This document shows, piece by piece, positions 47,011 to 58,039 of a stretch of 64,000 nucleotides of DNA. The notes under the pieces are model-generated. The model worked only from the letters and a program-made list of their open reading frames with translations. It ran no database searches and was not told the origin of the DNA. The stretch lies in the NCBI RefSeq assembly GCF_018294505.1, contig NC_057801.1, positions 195,968,477 through 196,032,476 on the forward strand, read 5' to 3'. The DNA comes from Triticum aestivum (taxonomy: Eukaryota > Streptophyta > Magnoliopsida > Poales > Poaceae). A program made the translations under genes and the position numbers. How positions within the stretch are numbered: the first letter of the stretch is position 1; each line of letters starts with the position of its first letter.

Positions 47011-48064
47011 AAAACAATCAACGTTAGCATTTGTGACGCGCGGATAATCAAGCTACAGTAACCTCTGCTAATGACGCCATGTCACCTCCGTTACTGTCGC
47101 TAATCTCGCGTTAGTTCAAAACGATTCGAATTCAAACTTGAATTTTTGGCAAACAACCAAAGTTTTCAAACTTTAAAACAAAAATGTTCGGACCGTGTCA
47201 AATATTGCATAGATAATTATGGTGAAGTAAACACATTTTTAGAAAATGTATAAATGTTTTAAATTGAATAAAATAGAAAGGAAAATAAATAAAAAGAGAC
47301 AAAAGAAAATAGGACTCCACCCCCCCCCCCCCCCGCGTTGGGTCAAGTGGCCCAGCTGGCCACCAGGCCGACTAGGCCGGCCCACCCCCACACCTCCATA
47401 ACCCCCGTGACACCCAAACCCTAACCGGTCGCCCCACTCCCCTCTCCACGATCCCCACATCTCTCTCCCCTTCCCCGATCCAGATCGGGATCGGGGGAAA
47501 GAACCTCCCCACGGCGACCCGACCCTGTCGACCATCCCCGCCGCCTCGACGCCGCACGGAACCACCCTGCCTCCTCCCCGACGCGTCTGAGCACGCCAAC
47601 AGCTCCGGGGTGAGCTCCCGTGGCTACTCCCCCTCTCCCCCTCCTCGACTCACCGCCGTAGGCCGCCATACCCGCCGTCTGGTCTCCGACCAGTGAGCTC
47701 GGTCACCGCGACCGTGACTGCGCCAGCCTGCGTCGTAACCCGCCGCGCGCGCCCTGAACGCACCCATGACCGCGCCCGTCGGCGATGCTCTGCCTGTTGC
47801 TGCTCCCCGCCGTTTGCACGCGCGCACGCGCCGCCCGCTGTCGTTTCCGTCCCGCGGCGGCCTTGCCGCGGCCCGCCGACGCGCAGCCTTGGCCCCCTGT
47901 GCCGCTGCTGTCGCTCGTCGCCGTGGTCGCCGGCGCCCAGCGTCGTTCCCTCCCTGTCGACCTGGGCGGGTGCCTAGCAACCGCTCCAGGCGCCCGTTAG
48001 CCCGAACCGCTAAGGCTCTGGCCCAATGACAGCCGGGGCCCAGCCCCAGAACATTTTTATAAAA

Positions 48065-48185
48065 AAATGAATTAAAAATAAATAAATCATTAACTAATTA
48101 ATTAGTTAATTAATTAAGATAATTAATTCTGTTAACTAAACTAATTAAACCTAATTAATCTACTAACTAATCTACATAACCTGTT
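48065..48185. repeat. AT-rich low-complexity tract in O LTR
   Basis: Repeated TTAATTAA, AATTAATTA and ACTAATTAA units form a simple-sequence region directly after the GC-rich part of the LTR. Confidence 0.8.
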
Positions 48186-49589
48186 AGTTAATTAGACAGC
48201 CTATGACATGTGGGACCTAGTGGTCTGTTGACTAGTCAAAGTCCATAGTTGACTGCTGACGTCATGATGACGTCATAAAAGCAATTTCGATTTGAAATAA
48301 TCTATTAATTCTAGAAAATGATTTAAAACTTTAGAAAATAATATAAAATAAATCGTAGCTCGGATGGAAAAACTTTGTACATGAAAGTTGCTCAGAACGA
48401 CGAGACGAATTCAGACTCGCAACCTGTTCGTCCGCCACACATCCCTAGCATAGCAAACATGGAACTTACCCCCTTCGGTTTGTCTGTCCGAAAAAGCGAA
48501 ACACCGGGGATACTTTCCCGGATGTTTTCCCACTTCGCGGGTATCACCTACCACTACGTTAGGTCACCCCTAGCACCGCATATTGCCGCGTCTTGCTTTG
48601 TGTTACATTTTGATTGCTATGTTATTTATTGTGTTCCCCCTCCGTTACTTCTTTCCGGTAGACTCTGAGACCGGTGCCGATGTCCGTGTGTTCGACTACA
48701 CTGAAGACGACCCCTCTCTCTTGCCAGAGCAACCAGGCAAGCCCCCCCCCCTCCTTGATCACCAGATATCGCCTATTCTCCTCTATACTGCTTGCATTAG
48801 AGTAGTGTAGCATGTTACTGCTTTCTGTTGATCCTATTCTGATGCATATCCTGACATTGTTGCTACATCTGTTGATACCTTACCTGCATTCCTAAATGCT
48901 TAGTATAGGATGCTAGTTTATCATCATTGGCCCTACATTCTTGTCAGTGTGCCTTGCTATACTATTGGGCCGTGATCACTTGGGAGGTGATCACGGGTAT
49001 ATACTATACATACATACATATTATACAGATGGTGACTGAAGTCGGGTCAGCTCGATGAGTACCCGCAAATGATTCTGATGAGGGGGCTGAAAGGACAGGT
49101 GGCTCCATCCTGGTAGAGGTGGGCCTGGGTTCCCGACGGCCCCCGACTGTTACTTTGTGGCGGAGAGACAGGGCAGGTTGAGACCACCTAGGAGACAGGT
49201 GGGCCTGGCCCTGTTCTGCGTTCGCGGATACTTAACACGCTTAACGAGATCTTGGTATTTGATCTGAGTCTGGCCATTTGGTCTATACGCACTAACCATC
49301 TACGTGGGAGTAGTTATGGGTATCCGCGGCGCGCGCCGAATTGGACTGCGTTAACGCAACTTCCTTTGTAAAGGAGGTTGCTAGGTCTGATTCCGGCTGC
49401 CCTCGCAACATGCAGGTGTGCAATGGGCGATGGGCCCGGACCCCTGCGTGCATAGGATTTAGACCGGCGGGCTGACCTCTCTGTTGTGCCTAGGTGGGGC
49501 TGCGACGTGTTGATCTTCTGAGGCCGGGCATGACCCAGGAAAGTGTGTCCGGCCAAATGGGATCAAGCGTGTTGGGTTATGTGGTGCAC

Positions 49590-49618
49590 CCCTGCAGGGA
49601 AGTTTATCTATTCGAATA
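49590..49618. repeat. Paired palindromes in O LTR
   Basis: CCCTGCAGGG at 49590-49599 and TATTCGAATA at 49609-49618, followed by GCCG. The same pair with similar spacing is in element K. Confidence 0.85.
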
Positions 49619-49783
49619 GCCGTGTCCCTCGGTAAAAGGACGACCCGGAGTTGTACCTTGACCTTATGACAACTAGAACCGGATACTTAATAAAAAACAC
49701 CCTTCCAAGTTCCACAGACAACCCGGTGATCGCTCTCTAACAGGGCGACGAGGAGAGGATCGTCGGCTAGGATTATGCTATGC

Positions 49784-49834
49784 GATGCTATTGGAGATGC
49801 TACTTGGTGATGCTACTTGGAGATGCTACTTGGA
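49784..49834 (+). repeat. 13-bp minisatellite, four copies, in O LTR
   Basis: Unit GATGCTACTTGGA at 49796, 49809 and 49822, with a 12-bp first copy at 49784 (GATGCTATTGGA). The second unit ends in T instead of A. Confidence 0.85.
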
Positions 49835-49969
49835 GGACTTCAATCTACTCTCTTCTACATGCTGCAAGACGGAAGCTGCCAGAAGCGTAGTCTTCGACAG
49901 GATTAGCTATCCCCCTCTTATTCTGGCATTCTGCAGTTCAGTCCACTGATATGGCCCATTACACGTATA

Positions 49970-49974
49970 CCCAT
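49970..49974. repeat. Target-site duplication left of K
   Basis: CCCAT, identical to 62151-62155. Confidence 0.92.
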
Positions 49975-52900
49975 TGTCACATCCCTAGTTCTGTCAATGC
50001 CTAGTGCATGCATTAGAGTGTTGCTTCATGTTTAACTTTCATTTAAACCTGAAATGGGGATTGACTAAACCCTAGCACCAAATGAATTCAACTAGGGTCA
50101 AAATAAAATCTTTTTCATTAAACCCAAAATGTCCTCTAAAAATGTTCAACATTTATGGTTTGAGGTGAAAGCATCTACCAAAAATGATTTATATTTTTTC
50201 AGGACATATTGGGCTCTGAATTAAATCATACTCTATTTGCATTTGGGCATCTAAATGCTAGTAAATATCTTAAATGCCCAAATAATTCTAAAAATAAGTG
50301 TGGGCTGTTGGAAATAATCTAAACAGAGCCCCTGATTATTTTCTGGATTTTTAGAGATGCCTAAGTATTTTTAATAAAGCCTCACAGTTGTAGAAATAAT
50401 AGAAAACAGAAAATAGAGGAGAGAGAGAGAACTCACCTGGACTTACCTGGCCGGCCCAGCAGGCGGCCTGGCCAACCGGCCCAGCCCACCTCCTCCTCCC
50501 CCTTGTCCTCTTCCTCCTCTGCCAGGAGGACGGACACCGCACGCACGCGCGCACGCGGAGGCCTCCACCTCCTGCTTCGCCGTGGCAGCCTCCCCGACTC
50601 CCTCGCGACGCCACGGAGACGCCTCGACCCCCTCGACCGCCTCTCTCTTCCCCTGGACCCCGTTCCCTCCTCTGCTTCCCTCCCGCGCACACCACCGAGC
50701 GGAACTCGCCGTCATCGTCGCCGTACCCATGGCCACCGGCCACCCCTAGCCTCGCCGACGCCCCAGGAAGCTCCGCCGGTCCTCCCTCTGCCTCCCCACC
50801 GATCCACAGCCCTCCGGAAGCCTTGCATCGCCGCCATCGCCGTCGTCTTCTACCTCGGACCCGCCGGCCATCTTCGCCAAATTCGCCGGCTCCGGACCGT
50901 CTCCGACCTCGCCGAGCGTTCCTCGTCATCCCCGTGAGTCCCTGCTACGTTTCCCCTCTCTCCCCGTTGGTTTCCCGTGCAGTAGCCATGCTAGCCACCA
51001 TACCGAGCGCCGCCGTCCGCCATGGACGCCGGGCATGGCACTGACGTGCTGTTGCGGCCAGTCCGATGGGCCTAGCGTGCTCCTAGCTGCCCTAGGAGTC
51101 CGCATAGCCCCTCAGCCAGCCCCCTAGCGCTCCGTAACCTCGCTCCGGCCAAACCCGAACTCCGGCAGCCGCCGCGGCCGCCACTCCGGCGAGCTCCGGC
51201 CACCGCGCGCCTCCCGCATGCCTCCTTTGGATGCGTGCAAGCAAGGGCAACCCTCTGGTGCCCTTGGCTTGGCCCAAAACCGCTCGCAGCGCCACTCCGG
51301 CGAGCTCCCGCCGCAGTTTTGGTCGTCGCCGGCCAAACTCCGGCGACTGCCGACGTGGCACGCCTAATTAGCACTAATGACCCTGTTAAACTAACCCCGT
51401 GGCACTGACAGTGGGCCCCGTAGCGGGTCAAAGCCCGGGTCAACGCGGGGTTAGCCCCTGTGTCACTGACGTGTGGACCCCACACGTCAGGTTTGACCTG
51501 GACCGCCCGTTGACCTGCTGAGGTCAGCATGAGGTCATGCTGACGCCATAAATCATTTTCTGGAATTATTTTAATTCTAAATATTCAGGAAATTTCAGAA
51601 AATGCCCTAAACTTCAATAAATCATAGAAAATTAACCGTAACTCCAAATTAAATAAATTATATATGAAAAATTATCAGAAAAATTCAAGGAATCCATCTG
51701 TACCATTTTCATGCATGTTAGAACAACTTATAGCTGCTGTTTAGAACAAATCAATTAAATGGCATTTGAATAATCACATATGGAGTTTGAATTTGAATTT
51801 TACATTCAAACCAACTTCATTTAATCTGTTGCTAGTTGCATTAGCTCAAAACACATTCATTTTGCCATGTCATGATCATGCATCATATTGTGCATTGCAT
51901 TGATTGTGTTCCCTTCTGTGTTGCCGGTATTTCTCCCCTCTCGATAGACGTGATACCGATGATGTGATCGTTGACATTGATGAAGACTCAATGTTATCTT
52001 CAGAAGTGCCAGGCAAGCAAAACCCCCTTGTTCATTCCGATAAAATCCCACTCTCTCGCTCCTGCTCTCTTTTACTGCATTAGGACAACAACGATTCATC
52101 TGTTACTTGCTGCGGTAGCTGAACCCCTTTATCCTCTGCATGACCTGTCATTCCACAGTAAATAGATGAAACCCACTAGCATGAGTAGGAGTTGTTTGAG
52201 CCCTGTTGTGCCTACTCATTCCTGTTTGTTTGTCATGCCTGCTACTGCTTAGAGTTGAGTCAGGTCTGATTCATCGGGGATGAATCAGAGGCGTGTGAAC
52301 ATGTCCTACTGTGTGTGAGCTAAGTGTGTGAACACGATTTGGTAAAGGTAGCGGTGAGAGGCCATGTAGGAGTACATGGTGGGTTGTCTCATTGCAGCCG
52401 TCCTCAGGAACTGAGTTCTGTGTTTGTGATCCATGACCAGCTACTACCACACATTGGATGCTTAAGTGCCCCTCTCGACTTATTAATCAACATGATCTCT
52501 GTCCAGGAGTTGCAACTAGTTTCTGGTGTTTGTAGGTAGTGTTAGTAGTCTACCAAGTGGCACCCGGTACAGGTGGGCTTGGGACAGACTAGGCACCGTG
52601 GCACGGTGTACCAAGTGGCACCCGGTTGGTGGGCTTGGGAACCCTGCTCACATCGTTTGGGGCCGTGAGCGACACCCCGGCTGGATCTCCTTGCGGATGG
52701 AACCCGAATAGGCGATAAACCTGGACGAGAGACTTGTTCGGTTAGTCAGGTCGTGGCCGACTCCCTCGCCCGGCTTCCGCTTGAAGGTTGCCGAGGTACA
52801 TGACGTGTACAGGGCGGTAAGTGGCGGGAGCGTGTGTGAAGAAGTACACCCCTGCAGGGTTATCATTATCTATTCGAATAGCCGGATTCCTCGGATATGG

Positions 52901-54078
52901 AAACTTGGACCCCTTGTACAGTTCATAGACAAGTGAAAGTGGATACTCTAAAACACGCAAGATAAGCGTGAGTGCTATGGATGGCGTTCTCGTAGGGAGA
53001 CGGGAGCGGATCCATAGTGGTGTATTGATATGGTGAATATGTGGACTCGTGTGCGCCACCTCAAAAGAGTTACTTGCAGTCGTAGTTCAGGTTAGCCACT
53101 GAGTCAAAGCTGGCTTGCTGCAGTTAAACCCCACCATTCCCCTTTGTTGATAATGATGCATATGTAGTTAGCTCTGATGTAAGTCTTGCTGGGTACATTT
53201 GTACTCACGTTTGCCTATTTTATGTTTTTGCAGAGAGACTTCGGTCTCGCTAGTAGTTTCACGTGGACTTCGACGTTTAGCTTGATACCTCAGTTACGAT
53301 CTTGTGCCCTCGGCAGGATTTGGTAGATAGTCAGGCTTCTCAGCCTTTTTCATTTATAGATGTCTGTACTCAGACATGATAGCTTCCGCTTGTGCTTTGA
53401 CTTGTATGCTCTGATTGTTGGGTCATGAGATCCATGTTTGTAATATCTCGCTCCTCGGAGCCTATTGATTAAAATATTTGAGTTGTAGAGTCATGTTGTG
53501 ATGCCATATTGTTTTTGCACATATCGAGCATATTGTGTGTATGTTATTGAAATGCTTGGTATGTGTGGGATCTGACAACCTAGTTGTTTATCCTTGGTAG
53601 CCTCTCTTACCGGGAAATGTCTCCTAGTGTTTCCACCGAGCCATGGTAGCTTGCTACTGCTCCGGAGCACCTAGGCTGGCCGGCATGTGTCCTTCTTCGT
53701 TCCTGTGTCTGTCCCTTCGGGGAAATGTCACGCGATGAATACCGGAGTCCTGTTAGCCCGCTACAGCCCGGTTCACCGGAGTCCTGCTAGCCCAGTGCTA
53801 CAGCCTGGATTCACTCGCTGATGACCGACACGTTCGATGCTGGGTCATGGATGCCTGTCCCTGTAAGTCTGTGCTACTTTGGGTTTACGACTAGCCATGT
53901 CAGCCCGGGCTCCTTATCATATGGATGCTAGCGACACTGTCATATACGTGTGCCAAAAGGCGCAAACGGTCCCGGGCTAAGGTAAGGCGACACCCGTGGG
54001 AATACCGTGCGTGAGGCCGCAAAGTGATATGAGGTGTTACATGCTAGATCGATGTGGCATTGAGTCGGGGTCCTGACA
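49975..54078 (+). repeat. Element K 5' LTR
   Basis: 4104 bp. An AT-rich first 400 bp is followed by a GC-rich tract (50440-51540) with long overlapping open frames on both strands, then mixed sequence. An internal direct repeat (TACCAAGTGGCACCCGGT) occurs at about 52552 and 52609. No convincing TATA box was found. Confidence 0.9.
52850..52880. repeat. Paired palindromes in K 5' LTR
   Basis: CCCTGCAGGG at 52850-52859 and TATTCGAATA at 52871-52880, followed by GCCGG. Confidence 0.85.
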
Positions 54079-54082
54079 GCGT

Positions 54083-54094
54083 TGGTAACAGAGC
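54083..54094 (+). promoter_or_regulatory. Primer-binding site of K
   Basis: TGGTAACAGAGC, one base different from the Met-tRNA primer sites of A and O. Confidence 0.8.
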
Positions 54095-54135
54095 TTGACT
54101 GCCTGTAGGATTACCAAGCCAAACTGGTCGAAGTT

Positions 54136-54145
54136 GAGTCTAGAA
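54136..54145 (+). promoter_or_regulatory. Leader motif GAGTCTAGAA of K
   Basis: 53 nt after the primer-site start. A T-rich TTTTTTACTCCTT follows about 60 nt later, resembling TTTTTACTCCTC at the same place in A. Confidence 0.6.
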
Positions 54146-55640
54146 ATTCTTTAGTTATGTAAGGGAATTGATTGTGGGATGGAACGTAAGGCTTTTTTTA
54201 CTCCTTATACCTCATGCCCTTCTGATCTGAGTCATCTTATCTTTCCTACGGGGATTAAGAACTAGGCTATCTCTTCTTTCTATCAGGATCACGTGTTACT
54301 AATCCGTAGACTTATAAGATTGTTGGATTAAGCCTCAGTTCAGTTTCTACCTCTGTATGTTAATTATTGATCTCGAAACCTTGATATTGTGCTTCTGAGT
54401 GGTTATGCCACCATTTTTGTGAATGTCTCGAATCTTTTCTGAGCATTTACAGCCGTTATGCTGTCCGAGTCATTCCAGGTTTCTAAATAGTCTGATGCAT
54501 TTGCAAAATCCTTTCCCTCTGGTTTCGATGTTTCTTTATGCCAGCTCAATCACACTAATTGTTGAGTTGAGGTATTCTATTGCCTTGACATTATGTTGGA
54601 GTTACTATTATGACCTTAGGTGTCTCAGGGGATCATCTAGTAGCCTAGCCATGATTTATGCTCCAGTGTGATGACTCTGGCCGTCATTATCGAAAGCATC
54701 CCGTGATGCCATTTAGTTAGTAGGTATTCTATTCCTGGGTTCTTAAACCGATATTCACCCTACTTACATCATGTTGATAGTGTTGCTAGTTCCTTTAGGA
54801 TATTAGTAACCTTTGCGATAGTCCTCGAGGTTCGTGGTACATCCTTCTTCCAAATACCATGAACTACTTATGGCAGAAGTTCCTCGTTGAACTGAAATAT
54901 CACAACAGGATTATTCTTGAGGAGTTCTCCATTCATAAATCGTGACTCTGCCAGTTCTACCTTTCTGCATGGGTTATCTGGAGGAAATGTTGATCTCGCT
55001 CGACATACTAATCTATGCATCCACAACTCAGAAAGTTATATGTTCCTTTGAGTTGCCCCTCTTTAGTTGTCTACTGACCCTCGTCTGTCAATTGATAGTC
55101 AAGAGTATGTGTGCGTTCGTTTATCGATGCCTATTACTCTTGTGGTCCGTCAAGCCATTCTATCGCGGAATGACTAGGAGAAACAAACTCCAGTACCTCT
55201 TCCATATCTAGGATTGGGTCAAAGCAATTGTATTCCGCAGATCAAAATGCCAATCCAACTTCTGGTCTGTTCTACCTTGAAGTATTACCATCTGTTATAT
55301 CGGAATTGTTATAGGAATTGCACACCATCCTATGAACTCTTGGTACAGTGATACCTCTTGCCATCATTGTTCATTCCTCGGTTCCTGTGTTATTGTAATC
55401 GGAATGCTGACAAATGAATCATGGCGTGTGAAATCAATACTGCTAGCAACTCTGTTGCTTGGTAGCTAAATGGACGATAACCTCATTCTTAGCGTGTTGA
55501 TTATGGAATCGTCACCCCAAGGTTGATTGTGCTACCTAGTCCTTATTTCGGTGCACCCTTCGATTGATGAGTTAGGATCTTGTCAAGTCCTCACTCATTT
55601 GATCATATCGTCTTGCCCTGGAAAGCAAGATTGTTCTCGA

Positions 55641-56066
55641 GCTTAGTAACATACCGGTGGTTCGTGATTTTCCGAAGATCTTCTCGGAAGTATTACCAGG
55701 TTGTTCCCTGACTGTTATGTTGAGCTCGTGATCAAGTTGGTTTCTTGTGAACCACCTTCTCTCCGAGAATCAGTGTTAGATATCCCTGAGCTAGTTGGTT
55801 AAGCTAGACAACAACTTGGAGAGTTGGAAGATAAAAGCTTGTCTGACTTAGTTCGTTCCAAAGGGATATTCTTGTGTAGTGTGTATTGGAGAAAGATGAT
55901 ATCTTCATCGATTGGTCCCTGTGATCAGTTGATGGACCTATTGTCTTATCAATCCTTTGATTTGAGTGTGGGCTATCGTCAAATCAAATTAGTACCAACG
56001 ATGCTCGTAATGTTGTCTTACTCGTGGTTGATCCCTCGAGCATACACCCTTACATCTTTGGTCTGA
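55641..56066 (+). pseudogene. Decayed Gypsy pol in K (RT start)
   Basis: LSNIPVVRDFPKIFSEVLPG (55641-55700) matches the segment before RT in chromodomain-type (Tekay/Del) Gypsy elements. In another frame DQLMDLLSYQSFDLSVGYRQIKL (about 55928-55990) resembles the 'DLRSGYHQ(I/L)K' RT block. The stretch between needs several frame changes. No YXDD block was found. Lineage assignment is from memory and moderate in confidence. Confidence 0.6.
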
Positions 56067-58039
56067 CCAATGCTATCACTTGTTCACTTAACTATGGAAT
56101 TCCTTTTAAAAAGGAAACCCGGATGAATTGTTGTTGAGCCCATTGACAACATCCTTATTCCCTCCATGATTTTGTTGAACATTAAGTTAGTGTTGGAAAC
56201 TTTTGAAAGCATTTCTTCATGCTAGTTCATGGAGCAAATGTTCGGATGTAAGAAGTGACTTCCTCCAGTCCATGTGCATTTGATGCAAGTTGCCGCCGTG
56301 GATTCGAGAAAGTCAATGTTGCTTTCTTTGGAATCATTCCAAATCAGTCATGCACACGTGCGAAGAATTCTGTGGTTTGAAGACTTGCAACCTTCATTCC
56401 ATATGTGTTCCGAACACCCCAAGCCACTAATTGATTTGTTCTAGGAGAAGGAGTTCTTTTTAAGAGCTAACCCGGGCTTAATCAAGAATTTTGATATCCT
56501 CGACGATGGTTCCCAACCAGAACTCGGTAGTGTTTTATTATAAGACTACCATGTGGTCATGCTTGTCTGGGACAACATGTTCACATGTTTGTAGCAGAAC
56601 CAGCTCATGTTTTGGAGCTTGCTATCGTAGTTCATCTCCCGAGAATCCCGCAACGTCATCTCGTCGATTTGTGTTGCAAACTTCCGTTTTTCTTCCTAGA
56701 CTCGATGAGTCTGGAATATCCTGACACCAACCAGATCTGAATCTCAGGCAGATATGATGATTGGAATATTTCCCAAGAATTATAATATTGGTCGCGCGAT
56801 AACCGGAAAAGTGGATGTCGTGGCCAACACACCCAGCCGGAACACCTAATATTGTAGTATCTTGATTGAAGAAGTTGGCCACCTCCCCATAGGGATTTCG
56901 TAGGATTTACTCCCTAGTTGCCCCTATGGATTTCCGTGTTCCGAAGTCCGACCTTTTACTTGATGTTCTAGATATCAAACCATATCTATGAATGGGTTAC
57001 ACTAGCACATCAAAGAGAACATTAGAAGCGGAGTGCTAAATGTCTCCCGGTCGATCATCCAGATTTTGTTCCTTGGCTTCGCTAAGGTGAAATCTGAGAA
57101 GGTGTTATCTTCCTTTGCATCTGCATCCTCCATCACCATTCATCATGGTAGTAAGTTGTGTTTACCGGACCCTTGACACGGATGTTGGTAAAACCTTGAT
57201 GAATGTGGAAATGCTCAAGTTCTTGAGAGCACGCACAAGCGCTAGGTGTTATTATTGGCACTAACTGGGACTCCTCTCAGTTTCCTCGGCAATGCTATGA
57301 CCTTTTCAACCAGTGAATTCACTCTTTATTGTTGGGTTCTTCCTCAGTTACCAGAATCATTCCCATCATTTGCATTTTGTTCCCAGCTTGCACCGCCTAT
57401 GTGCCATTCTACCATGGGTCTCTTCCATTTCCGGTGATAAGAAAATTCATCCATTGCGTTGTCTTCAACAAGGTAATCCACATCATCCAAGTCTAAGTAT
57501 GCCATTCTACTGACCCCCTCCAAACGATCGCTCGAGAATTGTCTTAGGCTGGTTTAAAGAGTTTTAATGATCTCTGAATCAAAGGTAATTCTTTTTGCCA
57601 CTTAAGGGGAGATATCTACGAGTCACGGTTCCGAAGGTGTCTCATTGTGGTTTCATGGCAACTCAACTCCTCGCTACGTTGACAATCGATTACCACCTTC
57701 TTAAGCGTGAAATTGTTGTCTACCTAGTGAACCTTCGTCATCCGTTTCTTTCCACCCCTCTTGATGTGTATCTCGTGTCTCAACCCGAGAGATGGTCCTA
57801 TGTCTCATTCCGTGAGTTGTTCGATCTTCGAGAAGATCGACCCTTCTAGAGTCTCCTTCTTCCCTCCATGTCATGTTGGCAGGATTTCTCAGAGCAAGAC
57901 ATCAAGACAATGATGGTGAATGAATCAACGTTCAACTGAAGTGCACCCTGGATCGTGAAGATTATACTAGTTGCGTTTACCCCTCACTTTACCCTACGCT
58001 TGAATCTCGAGACGAGATTCTTGTTTAGTGGGGGTGAGT

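Larger units (their letters stand above)
32087..47031 (-). mobile_element. Helitron with Rep-helicase and RPA70-like genes, reverse orientation
   Basis: The Helitron 3' end is at 32087: on the reverse strand a GC hairpin is followed by nine bases and the terminal CTAG, next to a host T. The Rep-helicase gene (40602-35930) and an RPA70-like gene (47010-45905) are both on the reverse strand, as expected for one rolling-circle element. The 5' end (TC next to a host A) is not in the window, because element O is inserted in the RPA gene at 47032. A LINE (42662-45190) and a diverged internal duplication add length. Whether this is one Helitron or two nested ones is unresolved. Confidence 0.82.
54079..58039 (+). 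other. Element K internal domain, mostly decayed
   Basis: It starts with a primer site and ends with TTTAGTGGGGGTGAGT, a plausible polypurine tract. No intact gag or pol is present. Scattered stretches resemble Gypsy pol (see 55641-56066), with stops and frame changes between them. The rest (54200-55600 and 56100-58000) shows only short frames I do not recognise. Confidence 0.8.

Noticed and set aside
47624..48029. Arg/Ala-rich frames in the O LTR
   Set aside because: Low-complexity GC-rich sequence with overlapping frames on both strands; no domain.
50351..51530. Long frames on both strands (192, 144 and 152 residues) in the K LTR
   Set aside because: They recur at 58416-59595 only because the LTRs are nearly identical. 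They overlap each other in GC-rich sequence and show no known domain.
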